Assembly (NCBI GenBank): GCA_036924085.1
Contig: JAVGWX010000013.1
Coordinates: 57,763,652-57,827,651 of the forward strand
Length of the DNA stretch: 64,000 bases
Source: Ariolimax columbianus
Taxonomy: Eukaryota; Mollusca; Gastropoda; Stylommatophora; Arionidae
Direction of reading: 5' to 3'
The notes beneath the pieces were generated by a model. It was not told the DNA's origin, made no database searches, and saw only the letters and a list, made by a program, of their open reading frames with translations. Position numbers and translations under genes: made by a program. Shown here in pieces: positions 46,666 to 57,864 of the stretch. Each line of letters starts with the position of its first letter. Position 1 is the first letter of the stretch.

Positions 46666-47285
46666 CGAGGCGTGTTCAAATGAAACCGGACCTAACTGCA
46701 CCAAATGAACATACGTAAGATGCGCATGGTATCGTTAATTCTGGTGTAAACAGTACATACCAATTGTCAAATTTGCACTATTCTACTATCCTCCGACTCA
46801 TAGTTTCCTCCCCAGACCGTTGAAGCGTAGGCAGTGTATGGTGACAAAAATGTATCGAAGACAACAATGAAGAACTGGACAATGATGTTTAAGGAAGGTC
46901 GTGAGTTAACGCAATAATATGCGCCAGCCCTGGTCTCGGAGTGTCTTTTGTTAACTCACGTCCTTCTTTAAACATCGTTGTTCAGTTCTTCACTGTTGTC
47001 TTTGACACACTTTTGCCACAGTACACTGCTTCCATTCTGCGATGAATGTCAACTGGTCGACATCCTTCAGCTGTTAGAAACCGAATCATCGCTCGCTGAT
47101 CAACTCTGGACGGATTCAGTATCACACCCGCCATGTTTTCAACGGCCTGCAGAGGAAACTGAGTCGGAGGATAATTCAATTTTGCAAACTTGACGGTTGG
47201 TATGTGTTGTTTACACCAGAACTGACGTCATCATACGTATGTTCACTTGTTGTAGTTTGGTCCGGTTTCATGTGAACAAGCCTCG
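46666..47285. mobile_element. Foldback mariner element, copy 2
   Basis: Ends CGAGGCGTGTTCAAATGAAA and (inverted) TTTCATGTGAACAAGCCTCG, flanked by TA (46664-46665, 47286-47287). It sits in CATA microsatellite. As at 30466, the two arms are inverted copies of the mariner 5' end meeting at a short loop with the same TGGTCTCGGA sequence. The right arm codes (-) RVDQRAMIRFLTAEGCRPVD. The left arm carries an internal deletion. A perfect CRE lies at 47223-47230. Confidence 0.9.
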
Positions 47286-47480
47286 TACATACATAAATAC
47301 ATACATTCATACATACATACATACATACAAACACACATACATGCATGCATACATTCACACATACATACATATACACATACATACGAACACACGCGCAAAT
47401 GCCCACACACACGCGTGCAATTCCCGCCCGCACACACACCCGCACATGTCCGCACACACATACATAGATACATATATACA
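47286..47480. repeat. CATA/ACAC microsatellite tract
   Basis: Runs of CATA with ACAC and CGCA interruptions next to the mariner insertion. Confidence 0.95.
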
Positions 47481-47840
47481 AATATACATGCATAATGGGG
47501 ACATGTCGCTATTGAACCGTACTGTCTGTAACCTACAAATATACGCAATGTTTGGTCAGTCTGTCTGATATGCCACAGGAAACGGTAGAACATTGCTATT
47601 TGTAGATGTTGTCAGCGAGCCAAGTCCGTATCTGACCGTATCACGTCCGCCAGGCCATGCCAACCGAGGGGGCAATCACCCAGATATGGCACCGCTATTG
47701 CAGAACGTTCATTGTTGGTGCGTATTGTTGGTACTGATAATAAAAGGTGTTTGTACTGAGCGGATGGTCGAGTGGTGAGCGTATCTGTTATTTGACTAAA
47801 GGGACTGTAGTACGAATTAGACTCGTACGACTTTATTCCC
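47481..47840. other. Unassigned stretch
   Basis: No recognised feature. Confidence 0.35.
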
Positions 47841-47844
47841 ATTA

Positions 47845-48314
47845 GTAGTAGTATCAGTAGTAGTAGTAGTAGTAGAACTAGTTGTCGTGATAGTAGTCGT
47901 AGTAGTAGTAGTAGTACTAGTAGTAGTAGTAATAGTAGCAGTAGTAGTAGTCGTAGTAGTAGTATTAGTAGAACTAGTAGTAGTGCTAGTAGTAGCAGAA
48001 TATTAGCAGTAGTATCAGTAGGATATTAATTGTAATAGTAGTAGTAATAGTAGTAGTATTAGCAGTAGGATATTAATTGTAATAGTAGTAGTAGTAGTAG
48101 AAGTAGTAGTAGTAGTAAGATGTTAATTGTAATAGCAGTAGTAGTAGTAGTAGTAGAAGCAGTAGTAGAAGCAGTAGTAGTAGTAGTAATATTAGTAGAA
48201 GCAGCAGTTGTAGTAGTAGTAGTAGCAGTAGGATATAGATTGTAATAGCAGTAGTAGTAGTAGAAGCAGTAGTAGTAGTTTTAATGGTGGTATAAGTATT
48301 AGTAGTAGCAGTAT

Positions 48315-48353
<39 letters not shown>

Positions 48354-48700
48354 CAGTAATAGCAGTAGTAGTAGTAGTAGTAGTAGTAGTAGCAGTAATA
48401 GCAGTAGTAGTAGTAGTAGTAGCAACAGTAGGTCATTACTACTACTAATCACACTACTTCTAATGTCATATTTTGTCTACTGCTGCTACTTCTACTACTA
48501 GTACAAATGCTGCTTCTACTAATACTGCTACTACTACTACTACATCTACAACTAGTACTACTACTAATACTAATACCACCATTAAAACTACTACTACCTC
48601 CACCACTACTACCATCATCATCACAACTATCACCATCATCACCACCACCACTACTACCACCATTACACTAACGCCACTACTCACTACAACTGTTGATACC
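47845..48700. repeat. Trinucleotide tracts: (AGT)n then (CTA/CAC)n
   Basis: GTA/AGT triplets to about 48440 with AGC interruptions and an embedded ~70-bp unit (AGTAGGATATTAATTGTAAT, repeated at about 48015, 48065 and 48115). They switch strand composition to CTA/ACC triplets at 48440-48660. It ends about 50 bp before the splice acceptor of the bZIP exon. Poly-Leu, poly-Val and poly-Thr frames are artefacts. Confidence 0.95.
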
Positions 48701-48708
48701 CTTTTCAG

Positions 48709-48983
48709 GCTTGCTGCTCACCTTTCATGTCCACGTGGCCTCCATGGACAGCTCAGAAGCCTACGATGATACCATGGAAATGCTCAGCGCAAACCTCCCC
48801 AGCAGCGCCTTCACCACCAACAGACCTGACCCCCGCCTGGAGAGGGCGAGACAGGAAACAGAGCGAACCAATCAGATCACCCCTCTTCTGAAGGAAGAGC
48901 TGCGTCTGCGCATTCTCAGCAAAAGGCTCCAGAAGGGAGAACCAGAGATCGAGATCAACTCGGGGGAGCCTAGAAGTTATGAG
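48709..48983 (+). CDS. ATF3/JDP2-like bZIP gene, first coding exon (codons 1-80)
   Basis: A splice acceptor (CCCTTTTCAG, 48699-48708) precedes the exon. The ATG at 48744 opens MDSSEAYDDTMEMLSANLPS, and the exon ends phase 0 at GAG|GTAGGAT (48983). The diagnostic part is ITPLLKEELRLRILSKRL at residues 53-70, closely matching the TPFVKEELRxxIxxKxL block that I remember from vertebrate ATF3. The exon gives 80 codons, which fits the first coding exon of ATF3 as I recall it. The product should be a nuclear DNA-binding stress/immediate-early regulator acting as a dimer. The next exon is at 57865. Upstream in-frame codons 48693-48743 are spliced away or untranslated. Confidence 0.8.
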
Positions 48984-49524
48984 GTAGGATCAGGGATACG
49001 TCAAACAGTTTTAGTTTGTCACTTTAAAGGAATCTAGGCACGTCAATTCAATTCAGCTGTCATTTCCGCAGTGAAGGTCGACTGTAATAGACCTCTAATA
49101 TCCTCTGTCTTTTGTCTTGGCAGTACACTATTACAGTCTGAGATTAGTCCATCTTTATATGTTGTTTTCCAACTGTATCGATGCCGACCTTCAACCTGCC
49201 CTTTCATTATCGTTTTCAATAAAGCATCGTGTCTTTTTATATGACCAAAATATTTGGCTTCCCTAATTTAACTGTCAAAAGTTATCTATCCATGTCTACA
49301 GTTGTCAGGGCTTCGTTGTTTGTTTGTTTCTCTTTCTACGAAACACGACACATTCTTCTGTATTACCACATTCCGAGTATCCCTTCCTTGTTCTCCAGCT
49401 GTTTGTTCATTGTCCATGTTTCTGTATCGCATAATAGTGTTGGATATATATAACACGTGATGAGTCTCATGTTTAATGTACTGGTTATTTGCCCCTGGAT
49501 GCAGATATATTCCTCATTATATTA

Positions 49525-49850
49525 AATCCGGGATCAAGATGCTGAGCAGCGCATGAGCTGCAGTGGTCAGCGACCCATAGCTGACTGCTAGCATCAGGGC
49601 CAGCGAACCAGAGCTGCCAATACCCTTCTACACCTCCATGCGGTGATCCTGAATAACAGGCTGCAGCAGGGCAGCCTGGCTACGGAGAAGGGATCGAAGA
49701 GGGAATGATAACCCGGTACTAAAAAAATGCTTGCTGAAGTGGGATGTGTTGGACCGAAAGGTGCAAATATCGCAGTCAAGCTGTAAACTACGACACAACG
49801 CATTCCGTTCTCTGGACTACATTCTGCTACTTAAGCCCCTTTCAATCCAC
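49525..49850 (-). mobile_element. Rep-A copy 4, inserted in LINE-H
   Basis: GATCAAGATGCTGAGCAGCG through CGCAGTCAAGCTGTAAACTA to CTACATTCTGCTACTTAAG. LINE-H coding sequence lies on both sides. Confidence 0.85.
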
Positions 49851-50089
49851 TTTTGGCCCTTCCTATTCTCTTTGCCACTTTCCTCTCACATCTACCATCA
49901 GCTGTAATTGCCTGTCTCAGATACAAGTAGCTGTCTACCTGTTCTAGTATCCAGCCGTTCATTCAGATATTAGCTTTGGGCTGCAACATTTCTTCTGGTG
50001 AATAACATAATTTCTGTTTTATTAATGTTAATGTCTAAACCATGTTCGTTTCTTCTGGTGTTGACTTTCTGCACTAGCTCTTGCAAATC

Positions 50090-50925
50090 CTTCTCACTTT
50101 CAGCCAGCAAGACGGTGGCATCCTTGTATCTTTGTTCTCACTTTCAGCCAGCAAGACGGTGGCATCCTTGTATCTTTGTTCTCACTTTCAGCCAGCAATA
50201 CGGTGGCATCCTTGTATCTTTGTTCTCACTTTCAGCCAGCAAGACGGTGGCATCCTTGTATCTTTGTTCTCACTTTCAGCCAGCAAGACGGTGGCATCCT
50301 TGTATCTTTGTTCTCACTTTCAGCCAGCAAGACGGTGGCATCCTTGTATCTTTGTTCTCACTTTCAGCCAGCAAGACGATGGCATCCTTGTATCTTTGTT
50401 CTCACTTTCAGCCAGCAAGACGATGGCATCCTTGTATCTTTGTTCTCACTTTCAGCCAGCAAGACGGTGGCATCCTTGTATCTTTGTTCTCACTTTCAGC
50501 CAGCAAGACGGTGGCATCCTTGTATCTTTGTTCTCACTTTCAGCCAGCAAGACGATGGCATCCTTGTATCTTTGTTCTCACTTTCAGCCAGCAAGACGAT
50601 GGCATCCTTGTATCTTTGTTCTCACTTTCAGCCAGCAAGACGATGGCATCCTTGTATCTTTGTTCTCACTTTCAGCCAGCAAGACGATGGCATCCTTGTA
50701 TCTTTGTTCTCACTTTCAGCCAGCAAGACGATGGCATCCTTGTATCTTTGTTCTCACTTTCAGCCAGCAAGACGATGGCATCCTTGTATCTTTGTTCTCA
50801 CTTTCAGCCAGCAAGACGATGGCATCCTCATATCTTTGTTCTCACTTTCGGGCAGAATACGGTGACATCCTCATATCTTTGTTCTCACTTTCAGCCAGCA
50901 ATACGGTGGCATCCTCATATCTTAG
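50090..50925. repeat. 44-bp minisatellite, about 19 copies (unit = RT active-site segment)
   Basis: CAGCCAGCAAGACGGTGGCA with TCCTTGTATCTTTGTTCTCACTTT-type remainder, in register from 50101 at 44-bp spacing. On - the unit codes KDATVLLAESENKD, the RT YxDD neighbourhood of the LINE around it. No stops occur in the three + frames, giving false 229-313-residue ORFs. Confidence 0.96.
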
Positions 50926-51034
50926 ATTGTTGAGCATTCTTCCATTGATGTTTAGCCCAGGCATTCATTCGCTGGTAGGCCTAACGGCCGCTGCGCGGGC
51001 AAAATTCAAGTTAAAAATCTAGTTAAATTATTCT

Positions 51035-51172
51035 AGGGATTCTCGTCCCACAGAGAATATGTCGCAAAAAGGGAACTGTGTGGTTATAACATCCGGTCTT
51101 AGTTAAATGGTTAGCCGAACGGCTTTTAGATGGCGCCTGACAGGCTGCGGGTCTACCTTCTCTAATTTACGC
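51035..51172 (+). mobile_element. Rep-B partial copy
   Basis: CACAGAGAATATGTCGCAAA and AGATGGCGCCTGACAGGCTG match the middle of the other Rep-B copies. Ends are lost. Confidence 0.65.
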
Positions 51173-51335
51173 TTCCAACTCCACCAGTCTCAAAAATAGG
51201 CGATTGTATATTCCAGGGGCTAACAGATGCTGGGATTGACCTGGCAAGTCACCAGTAAATCTTCACCTGACAAAAAAAATTGAAACAAAGGACGTTGCAC
51301 CTCCCCACGGCGACTAACGACATAAGTGGACTGAA

Positions 51336-51470
<135 letters not shown>

Positions 51471-51509
51471 TTCTTCATTTTAACGATTTTCTCCGTGTAA
51501 TGGTTAAAG

Positions 51510-51528
51510 AAAGGGGGGGGGGGGGGGG
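51510..51528. repeat. Poly-G run
   Basis: Nearly uninterrupted G homopolymer, a possible assembly-sensitive site. Confidence 0.9.
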
Positions 51529-52290
51529 TAGCGAGGTCTGGGCTGGACGTCCCGCTCGAATGTGAAGCGTCTGTTATAGCCTCTCCTTTCCAGGTGTAGA
51601 GATCGTCGCTGGATTGACTGTTCGGCTGGCCATTCAGGAGTTTCCATGATAATGGCCTCTCCTACATTATTGTATCCCCAGCAGCACCGTCATCTGGAGT
51701 CTCCTGTTTCTTACAGAGTCTGCTGTGTGGCGCGACCGAGTACCCGACGGTATAACTGGGCTGGCAGATTGGGCTCATTAGTCTTGGTTGGCAGCCAATG
51801 TAAGAGAAGGTAAACTCTGACTAAACCCGGGTAGACGAAGCTTGTTAGTCTGTTCAGGCAGTTCGCATAGGAGAGGAGGAATTCTGATTTTAAACCCACA
51901 AGTGCCAGAGAGTGATGGCTAGTCTTGGGACGGTGAGAGTATCATCGGATGTCTTGAGTAACTAACATCTGCGGGCAACGACTCCACTGCCTTGTGGAAA
52001 CCTCGGAAGAGGGTAGGGCTACGGGAGTAAACCCAGACAGAAAATCCGTAGTGGTAGCACATAAGGCGAATAGTTTCAAAATTGTGAACTCATTCCGGCA
52101 GCTCCTGAAGTTGAGCTGGTGCCAAATTGTCATGCTTTGCATTCCATTGGATTACATCAGTGAGGCCGAGAGGCGAATCCTGCAGTTTGGCAGCCTAGGG
52201 TATCCATATTCAGCGCTCAGGATTGCGCCCTGAGAGGCTACTCACAGCGTGCCACGCGCATGGTCTACAAAGTCTGAGACGCCTATGAAT
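51529..52290. other. Unassigned intronic stretch
   Basis: No domain or repeat recognised. Confidence 0.35.
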
Positions 52291-52299
52291 TCTTGCCGG

Positions 52300-52430
52300 A
52301 CATTACTGTTGCTATTTGCTCCCAGTACAGATTACTGTTGCTACTTGCTCCCAGTACAGATTACTGTTGCTACTTGCTCCCAGTACAGATTACTGTTGCT
52401 ACTTGCTCCCAGTGCAGATTACTGTCGACA
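52300..52430. repeat. 29-bp tandem repeat, about 4 copies, at the LINE-R boundary
   Basis: ATTACTGTTGCTACTTGCTC with CCAGTACAG recurs every 29 bp. The last unit passes into the RT frame (VDSLDKDILWKLLRYYDIPQ). Confidence 0.93.
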
Positions 52431-52786
52431 GTTTGGACAAAGATATACTCTGGAAACTATTGAGGTACTATGACATTCCTCAAAAGCTCACAAACATAAT
52501 TAGACAGACGTATGAAAGCATGCAATGTAGAGTTATACATGAAGGACAGCTCACAGAGCCATTCAAAATTAAATCAGGGGTACGACAGAGTTGCCTACTG
52601 TCACCTTTCCTGTTCATCTTGGCAGTGGACTGGATTATGAAAGTAACAACAATTAAAAGAAATGGAATCCAGTGGACCTTGAATAAACAGCTGAAGGACC
52701 TGCATTTTGCGGATGAAGTGGTCTTTCTGGCCCACAGTCAAAGCAAGCTGCAAATCAAACTGAATAAACTGAATTATACCTTAAAA
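52415..52786 (+). pseudogene. LINE-R (RTE-like) reverse transcriptase, part 1
   Basis: An open frame codes LDKDILWKLLRYYDIPQKL, YESMQCRVIHEGQL, KIKSGVRQSCLLSPFLFILA (motif B), VDWIMK and LHFADEVVFLAHSQSKLQIK (motif C, with FADD changed to FADE). This resembles the 'GVRQGCLLSP...DWIMK' RT class common in animal genomes, here called RTE-like tentatively. The frame is cut at 52786 by the LINE-N1 insertion and resumes at about 53805. Confidence 0.85.
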
Positions 52787-52791
52787 CTTCT

Positions 52792-52837
<46 letters not shown>

Positions 52838-53803
52838 TTTCGTACGCTGTCAGACGTCATCTTGAATTTGTTCGAAGAAATCAGCGGTCATCCTGAGATT
52901 GTCGACACTGTCCTAGAACTTGTCTAGGGTTGCCACTGGTGATGGCCACATGTGCTTTCTCTGGTCCTCGTATGTCGGGCAGTTTTGCAACAGATGTTCA
53001 GCGGTCATTTTCCCTGTACCACAGGTGCATTCGTCAGTGCCACCTATCTTCAGTTTATTGAATAGGTGGTACCTCAGTCTGTTGGGGTCTGTGCGGAGTC
53101 TGAAGACCACGACCTGCTCTCTTCTGTTCAACTGGTAATAGGCATCGTTTTTGGTGTAGCCGGTATGTTCTGTTTCCCATTTGGCCATGTATCTAGCTCT
53201 AATAAGCCGTTTTGACTCTTCGTAGGTCACGCTAGAATCTGGTTGTGGTAATCTTGCACCTTCTTTTGCCGGTCTGTCTGCCTCCTCGTTGCCTTGAATG
53301 TTACAGTGGGATGGAACCCACTGTACAACTACTCTTTTAGGTGCGGACTGCTGGCATAGTTGACAGAGCACTGTAGTTAAATCATTAAGTTCTGTATTTT
53401 TCTGGCTTTTTAGTGCTGTAACCACGGACAGGTCATCTGTGAACAGGAATATCTGGTTTTCATTGCTTACGCCTGTCAGCATTTCTTCAATTGCAGCCTT
53501 CAGTGCCTCTGCCTCCGCTCTGAAATTGCTTGAGAATTTTCCAGTTGCCACTGACAGTGTTAATTGTCTACCATTTGTTAGGCTCAGGAATACCCCTGCC
53601 CCTCCTTTATGTGTTGTGTTTGTTACAGAACCATCTCTGTACGCATGGGTCCAGTCCATGCTTGGGTAGTTTTTCGGTATGTGCTTCAAGGTTATGTCTA
53701 TTCTTTATTTTCAGTCTGGCTATTCTTGTTTCCAATACGTGGTATATTTTTTACTACCTCTGGAATTATATGCTTTTTGCAGGTGGGTTTGATTACAGTA
53801 GGG
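52787..53803 (-). mobile_element. LINE-N1 copy 3, nested in LINE-R
   Basis: Starts (on +) with the CTT run that is the (GAA)n tail and extends to about 53803. It is flanked by the direct repeat TATACCTTAAA / TATACCTTTAAA (52775-52785 and 53805-53816). The LINE-R coding frame joins across that repeat, confirming insertion into a once-continuous element. It belongs to a subfamily closer to copy 4 than to copies 1 and 2. Confidence 0.93.
52913..53689 (-). pseudogene. LINE-N1 copy 3 RNase H and C-terminal region
   Basis: A 258-residue frame: MDWTHAYRDGSVTNTTH, FRAEAEALKAAIEEM, FTDDLSVVTALKSQ and WVPSHCNIQGNEEADRPAKE retain the four acidic positions and the His. It continues to LRYHLFNKLKIGGTDECTCG and AEHLLQNCPTYEDQ. 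The 5' part is truncated, so no RT accompanies it. Substitutions beside the catalytic residues (TDGS to RDGS, DRLA to DRPA) suggest decay. Confidence 0.87.
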
Positions 53804-53804
53804 A

Positions 53805-55320
53805 TATACCTTTAAACAAGTCGGTTTGAAGATCAATGAGGAAAAGACAAAAATAATTAGGGGCAATGCAGCAAACACAGAACCAATCAGGCTGAGAGGA
53901 ACGCCACTGGAAGAGGTAGAGGTATTTACATACCTAGGAAGTATCAAGGAAGGAGGGACAGACGAGGATAGAAAAACAAGGATACAAAAAGCAAGAGTTG
54001 CATTCGGAATGTTGAAACCCATATGGAACTCAAAGGAGATGAGAAGGAAGACAAAAATAAGGATTTTCGATTAAAATGTGAAGCCAGTCATGCTGTATGG
54101 AGAGGAAACCTGGGGGATGACCAAAGGCAATGACAGGAGACTGCAGGGTTTTGTCAACAGATGCCTGGAGGATGACCAAAGGCATGACAGGAGACTGCAG
54201 GGTTTTGTCAACAGATGCCTGGAGGATGACCAAAGGCATGACAGGAGACTGCAGGGTTTTGTCAACAGATGCCTGGAGGATGACCAAAGGCATGACAGGA
54301 GACTGCAGGGTTTTGTCAACAGATGCCTGGAGGATGACCAAAGGCATGACAGGAGACTGCAGGGTTTTGTCAACAGATGCCTGGAGGATGACCAAAGGCA
54401 TGACAGGAGACTGCAGCGTTCTGTCAACAGATGCCTGGAGGATGACCAAAGGCAATGACAGGAGACTGCAGGGTTTTGTCAACAGATGCCTGGAGGATGA
54501 CCAAAGGCAATGACAGGAGACTGCAGGGTTTTGTCAACAGATGCCTGGAGGATGACCAAAGGCAATGACAGGAGACTGCAGGGTTTTGTCAACAGATGCC
54601 TGGAGGATGACCAAAGGCAATGACAGGAGACTGCAGGGTTTTGTCAACAGATGCCTGGAGGATGATCAAAGGCATGACAGGAGACTGCAGGGTTTTGTCA
54701 ACAGATGCCTGGAGGATGACCAAAGGCAATGACAGGAGACTGCAGGGTTTTGTCAACAGATGCTTGGAGGATGACCAAAGGCATGACAGGAGACTGCAGG
54801 GTTTTGTCAACAGATGCCTGGAGGATGACCAAAGGCAATGACAGGAGACTGCAGGGTTTTGTCAACAGATGCCTGGAGGATGACCAAAGGCAATGACAGG
54901 AGACTGCAGGGTTTTGTCAACAGATGCCTGGAGGATGACCAAAGGTATGACAGGAGACTGCAGGGTTTTGTTAACAGATGCCTGAGAAAGATTCTTGGTA
55001 TAAAATGGTTTGACAAAGTTACAAACGTCAGACTGTGGGAGAGAGCGGGACAAGGTAAATTGGAACAGGAAATCTTAGAAAGAAAGTGGAGATGGATTGA
55101 TCATACATTAAGAAAGCGTCAGGGCAGTATCACCAGGCAATCCCTGTCATGAAACCCCCAGGGCAGACGAGGCATAGGCAGACCAAGGAATACATGAAGA
55201 CGAGATCTGGAGGCGGAAGTAAAGAAAACAGGAAAAAGCTAGAAGGAAGTGGAAAAGATTGTAAAGGACAGAGCTGCTTGGCGATGGTTGGTTGATGACC
55301 TATGCACACCCGGGTTATAG
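53805..55320 (+). pseudogene. LINE-R (RTE-like), part 2 with internal minisatellite
   Basis: Resumes as QVGLKINEEKTKIIRGNAAN, EEVEVFTYLGSIKEGGTDED and MRRKTKIRIFD, a stop, then VKPVMLYGEETWGMTKGNDR. The 54/55-bp array then multiplies the segment DRRLQGFVNRCL. After it the protein continues RKILGIKWFDKVTNVRLWER, RKWRWIDHTLRKRQGSITRQ and GRPRNT to about 55318. Together with part 1 this is a decayed single element. Confidence 0.87.
54116..54985. repeat. 54/55-bp minisatellite, about 16 copies
   Basis: GATGACCAAAGGCATGACAG with GAGACTGCAGGGTTTTGTCA and ACAGATGCCTGGAG, spaced 54 bp (GCATG form) or 55 bp (GCAATG form). The unit is LINE-R coding sequence. The 1-bp indel polymorphism makes the frame alternate. 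Confidence 0.97.
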
Positions 55321-55479
55321 AAGGCGTAAGAGAAAGATTACTGAGTAACCTAACGCCTTTACCATTGAGATTAATTTCTTGAAGGTGCTCCATTATCTGT
55401 TCATGTTTGGCTATATGAGAGGTACGAGAATATTCTGATGAAATATGTAAGTACTTGAAGAAGTTTTGATTTGGCTGGG

Positions 55480-55865
55480 ACTTTAAAACCCTTCAGATCG
55501 AAAACTGGACATAACAGACTCAATGGACATCTTCACAACTAAATGGGGATTGGGACAGATGACAAGTGTCCATGTGGGGAGCATATCATGACCGTGCAAC
55601 ACATCCTACAAAGTTGCACGCTCACGCAGGGAGAGAGAGAGAACGATACTGGCCTCTCGACAAAAACTATACAGAGAACTATACGGAGAACTATACTGAG
55701 AACTATATGGAGAACTATACGGAGAACTATACGGAACCTTACATACAACGATGTTCTTTGTGAGTGAACCGGGACCTTGATCTGAGGATGAACGATGAAG
55801 AAGAAGAAGAAGAAGAAGAAGAAGAAGAAGAAGAAGAAGAAGAAGAAGAAGAAGGAGGAGGAGGA
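55480..55865 (+). pseudogene. LINE-N2 3' fragment with 12-bp expansion and (GAA)n tail
   Basis: The + strand codes MGIGTDDKCPCGEHIMTVQH then ILQSCTLTQGERE, the Cys-Cys-His-Cys tail comparable with LINE-N1 (TDECPCGTGKMTAEHLLQNC) and matching 27240-27540 (-). AACTATACGGAG is repeated about six times (55665-55737), extending the frame. A (GAA)n tail lies at 55797-55855. Confidence 0.83.
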
Positions 55866-56770
55866 AAATGAGGAGTAAAAAACCATTTACAATCCAACCT
55901 AATTGACCAGATGTTAGTCTTAATGTCCAAATGAAGAACAGTCAATTAATGTGTTTCATAGTTTGATTTTTTAAAGTCGTTGAAATAAAATTATATTGAC
56001 ATTAAAGCTACAACTATTTTATATAATTGAAATGTAGCTAAACAGCAAGATTTGGTTGACATGGTCCATGGGCTGTAAGTGGTGCTACTACAGAAAACTG
56101 CAATGAACAATTTGAATTGTAGAGAGTTAAGGATTGCAGTCAAGATACCCTCACAAATTAGCACGTAATTGGTTCAAGACGCAGTAGTTTGTGGCTTTTA
56201 AAAATGAATTAGCGTCTGGAAGGAATGTCATGATTGTGAAATGGGTACCTGCCAAGATTTGTTGCGGCTGGGATGTAACGAAAGCCTACTGTAGACACAG
56301 GCTTTCTGACTCACGGAGAAATCCTTCTGAAACGTCACAATCCACGGCTGACTAAATAATGGAACTTACACGTGTCAACTATCAGTGTAACTATAATATA
56401 GTGTTCGGGAAACAACAATGGAAATCCAGTAGGTTTCAGGGCAGAATTATGTGAAAGGATCACTTTCAACGTGGATTTGTTGTGTTTTGTACCGGGAATT
56501 TCTTTTATTTCTCTGTGTGGAGCACGAATAGGTTATAAATCTTGGCACGATATGAGTTCCGATATTTAGTTGGCGGTGCAATGTGACGTTTCATTGGATC
56601 ATTTCGGTGAGTCAGACTGCCTATCTAAAGTGGGACATGGATGTACTGGAGAACAAATTGGAGGAACCAACATATTAAGATGTGCTGGGCTATAAACGAT
56701 AGCGCCCTAGTGTTTGTCACTGTCATGGAATCAGTGCTTGTGAAGATGAAGACTTCGTTAGTGTAAGTCT
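55866..56770. other. Unassigned intronic stretch
   Basis: Single-copy-looking AT-rich sequence, no coding domain. Confidence 0.4.
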
Positions 56771-56774
56771 AAGT

Positions 56775-57020
56775 CTTAGTCTCAGTTGACCTCTACTTCT
56801 ACAGGGGCGGATACTCTTGTGCAGGTCCCAGCTCTGGCGTGAGCTGGATATAGCTCTAAGCAGGATTTCCAACTTAACGGGCTAGGCTCGAGCAGCTTAT
56901 TACTCGGCTGCGGAGGGTGGTTAACCGATGTGTGAGTCCATCTTAATGGAACACTAGAGCAAAGTAGACCAACAGTCTGATAGGCGCCATCTATGCTGCT
57001 CTTAACAAACCGCCTAATAA
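56775..57020 (-). mobile_element. Rep-B copy 4
   Basis: Inverted orientation with TTGACCTCTACTTCTACAGG, GAGCTGGATATAGCTC, GGTGGTTAACCGATGTGTGA and GGCGCCATCTATGCTGCTC blocks. Confidence 0.83.
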
Positions 57021-57864
57021 TTGCTAAATATATATTTAAAACATTGCAACAAATGAGCAACTAATTCTCTTTTTAAAAAGTAAGATGGCCTCGCCTTAAT
57101 GACTGCGCTCTCGACTCGCTCTGGTGTTTGTGTCGAGTTTTCTGATGTTTGGTGGTTCCTGTTCAGATTATATTTCACAACTCCATCACCAGGTGGAATC
57201 AAGGATTTTATTATGTTGAATCGATGTGCTTTCGATCGGTTATCCTATTTGTAATGCTGCATTTCATGCCTGGCTCAAGCCGTTGGAGACCAGTCCAGGA
57301 TGGAGTTCAACGTTCCGCTTAACTGCCCACCAGAATTCAGTCCAGGTTACCCCTACTCAAGGACCTTCCTGCTCGGACTGAAGCCGACATCCTCCTGCTC
57401 GCCTCTCCCTCCACCGGAGGTTGCACGATATCTCCCCCAACCTCGTAATCGCAGCACAACAAGGGTCACGCTGACCAAAAGGTGGACACAATCAGAAGCC
57501 TCGATGTTGGGAGACAGAAAAACAGGGAGTTTCACACAAACAGACACGGAAAACTTCACACAAATATTGGTCTAACACACTCCTCGCGACCCTCATCCCA
57601 AGACAGCGGAGTACTCGGCTTCACCTAGAGAATCTGTAGCGATTTCAGTCCACACGTTACGCTTGAACACAGCCTCAGCAGTTAGACATGGTAGTGGTCG
57701 ATCGACGCAACGGTCATTTGACGCCTACGCGAACATTATTATTATTATATTATTCTCTCTTATGGAAGCATCAGCATTGTGTCCATTCTAACTGCCAGTA
57801 GTTACATCACTGATGACCTATTACACCACCTGCTACATCTAGCTATATTTTCTTCTTCCTTCAG
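57021..57864. other. Intronic stretch with one unassigned ORF
   Basis: A 91-codon + frame at 57300-57575 (MEFNVPLNCPPEFSPGYPYS and onward) is GC-richer than its surroundings and has no recognised domain. It could be chance, another relic or an alternative exon. The pyrimidine-rich acceptor of the bZIP exon closes the stretch. Confidence 0.3.

Larger units (their letters stand above)
49040..50985 (-). pseudogene. LINE-H reverse transcriptase relic, split by Rep-A and expanded by a minisatellite
   Basis: On - from the right: LGLNINGRMLNNLRYEDATV then LLAESEN. This is the RT 'INGxxLxNLRYADDTVLLAESE' motif C region with YADD changed to YEDA. The 44-bp array follows, then EKDLQELVQKVNTRRNEHGL and DININKTEIMLFTRRN (motif D region). 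After Rep-A the C-terminal tail appears: YFGHIKRHDALLKTIMKGQV-like residues at about 49250-49180. Several stops; nonfunctional. Confidence 0.8.

Noticed and set aside
48192..48769. Poly-Leu, poly-Val and poly-Thr ORFs
   Set aside because: Translations of trinucleotide repeats. Only the part from 48744 onward is coding, supported by the splice sites and ATF3-like residues.
49998..51022. Three overlapping + strand ORFs of 229-313 residues
   Set aside because: All come from the 44-bp array. The biologically meaningful strand is the opposite one, where the unit is LINE RT sequence.
57300..57575. 91-codon ORF as an additional bZIP exon
   Set aside because: No bZIP-related residues. It lies in the intron between two phase-0 exons that join well without it.
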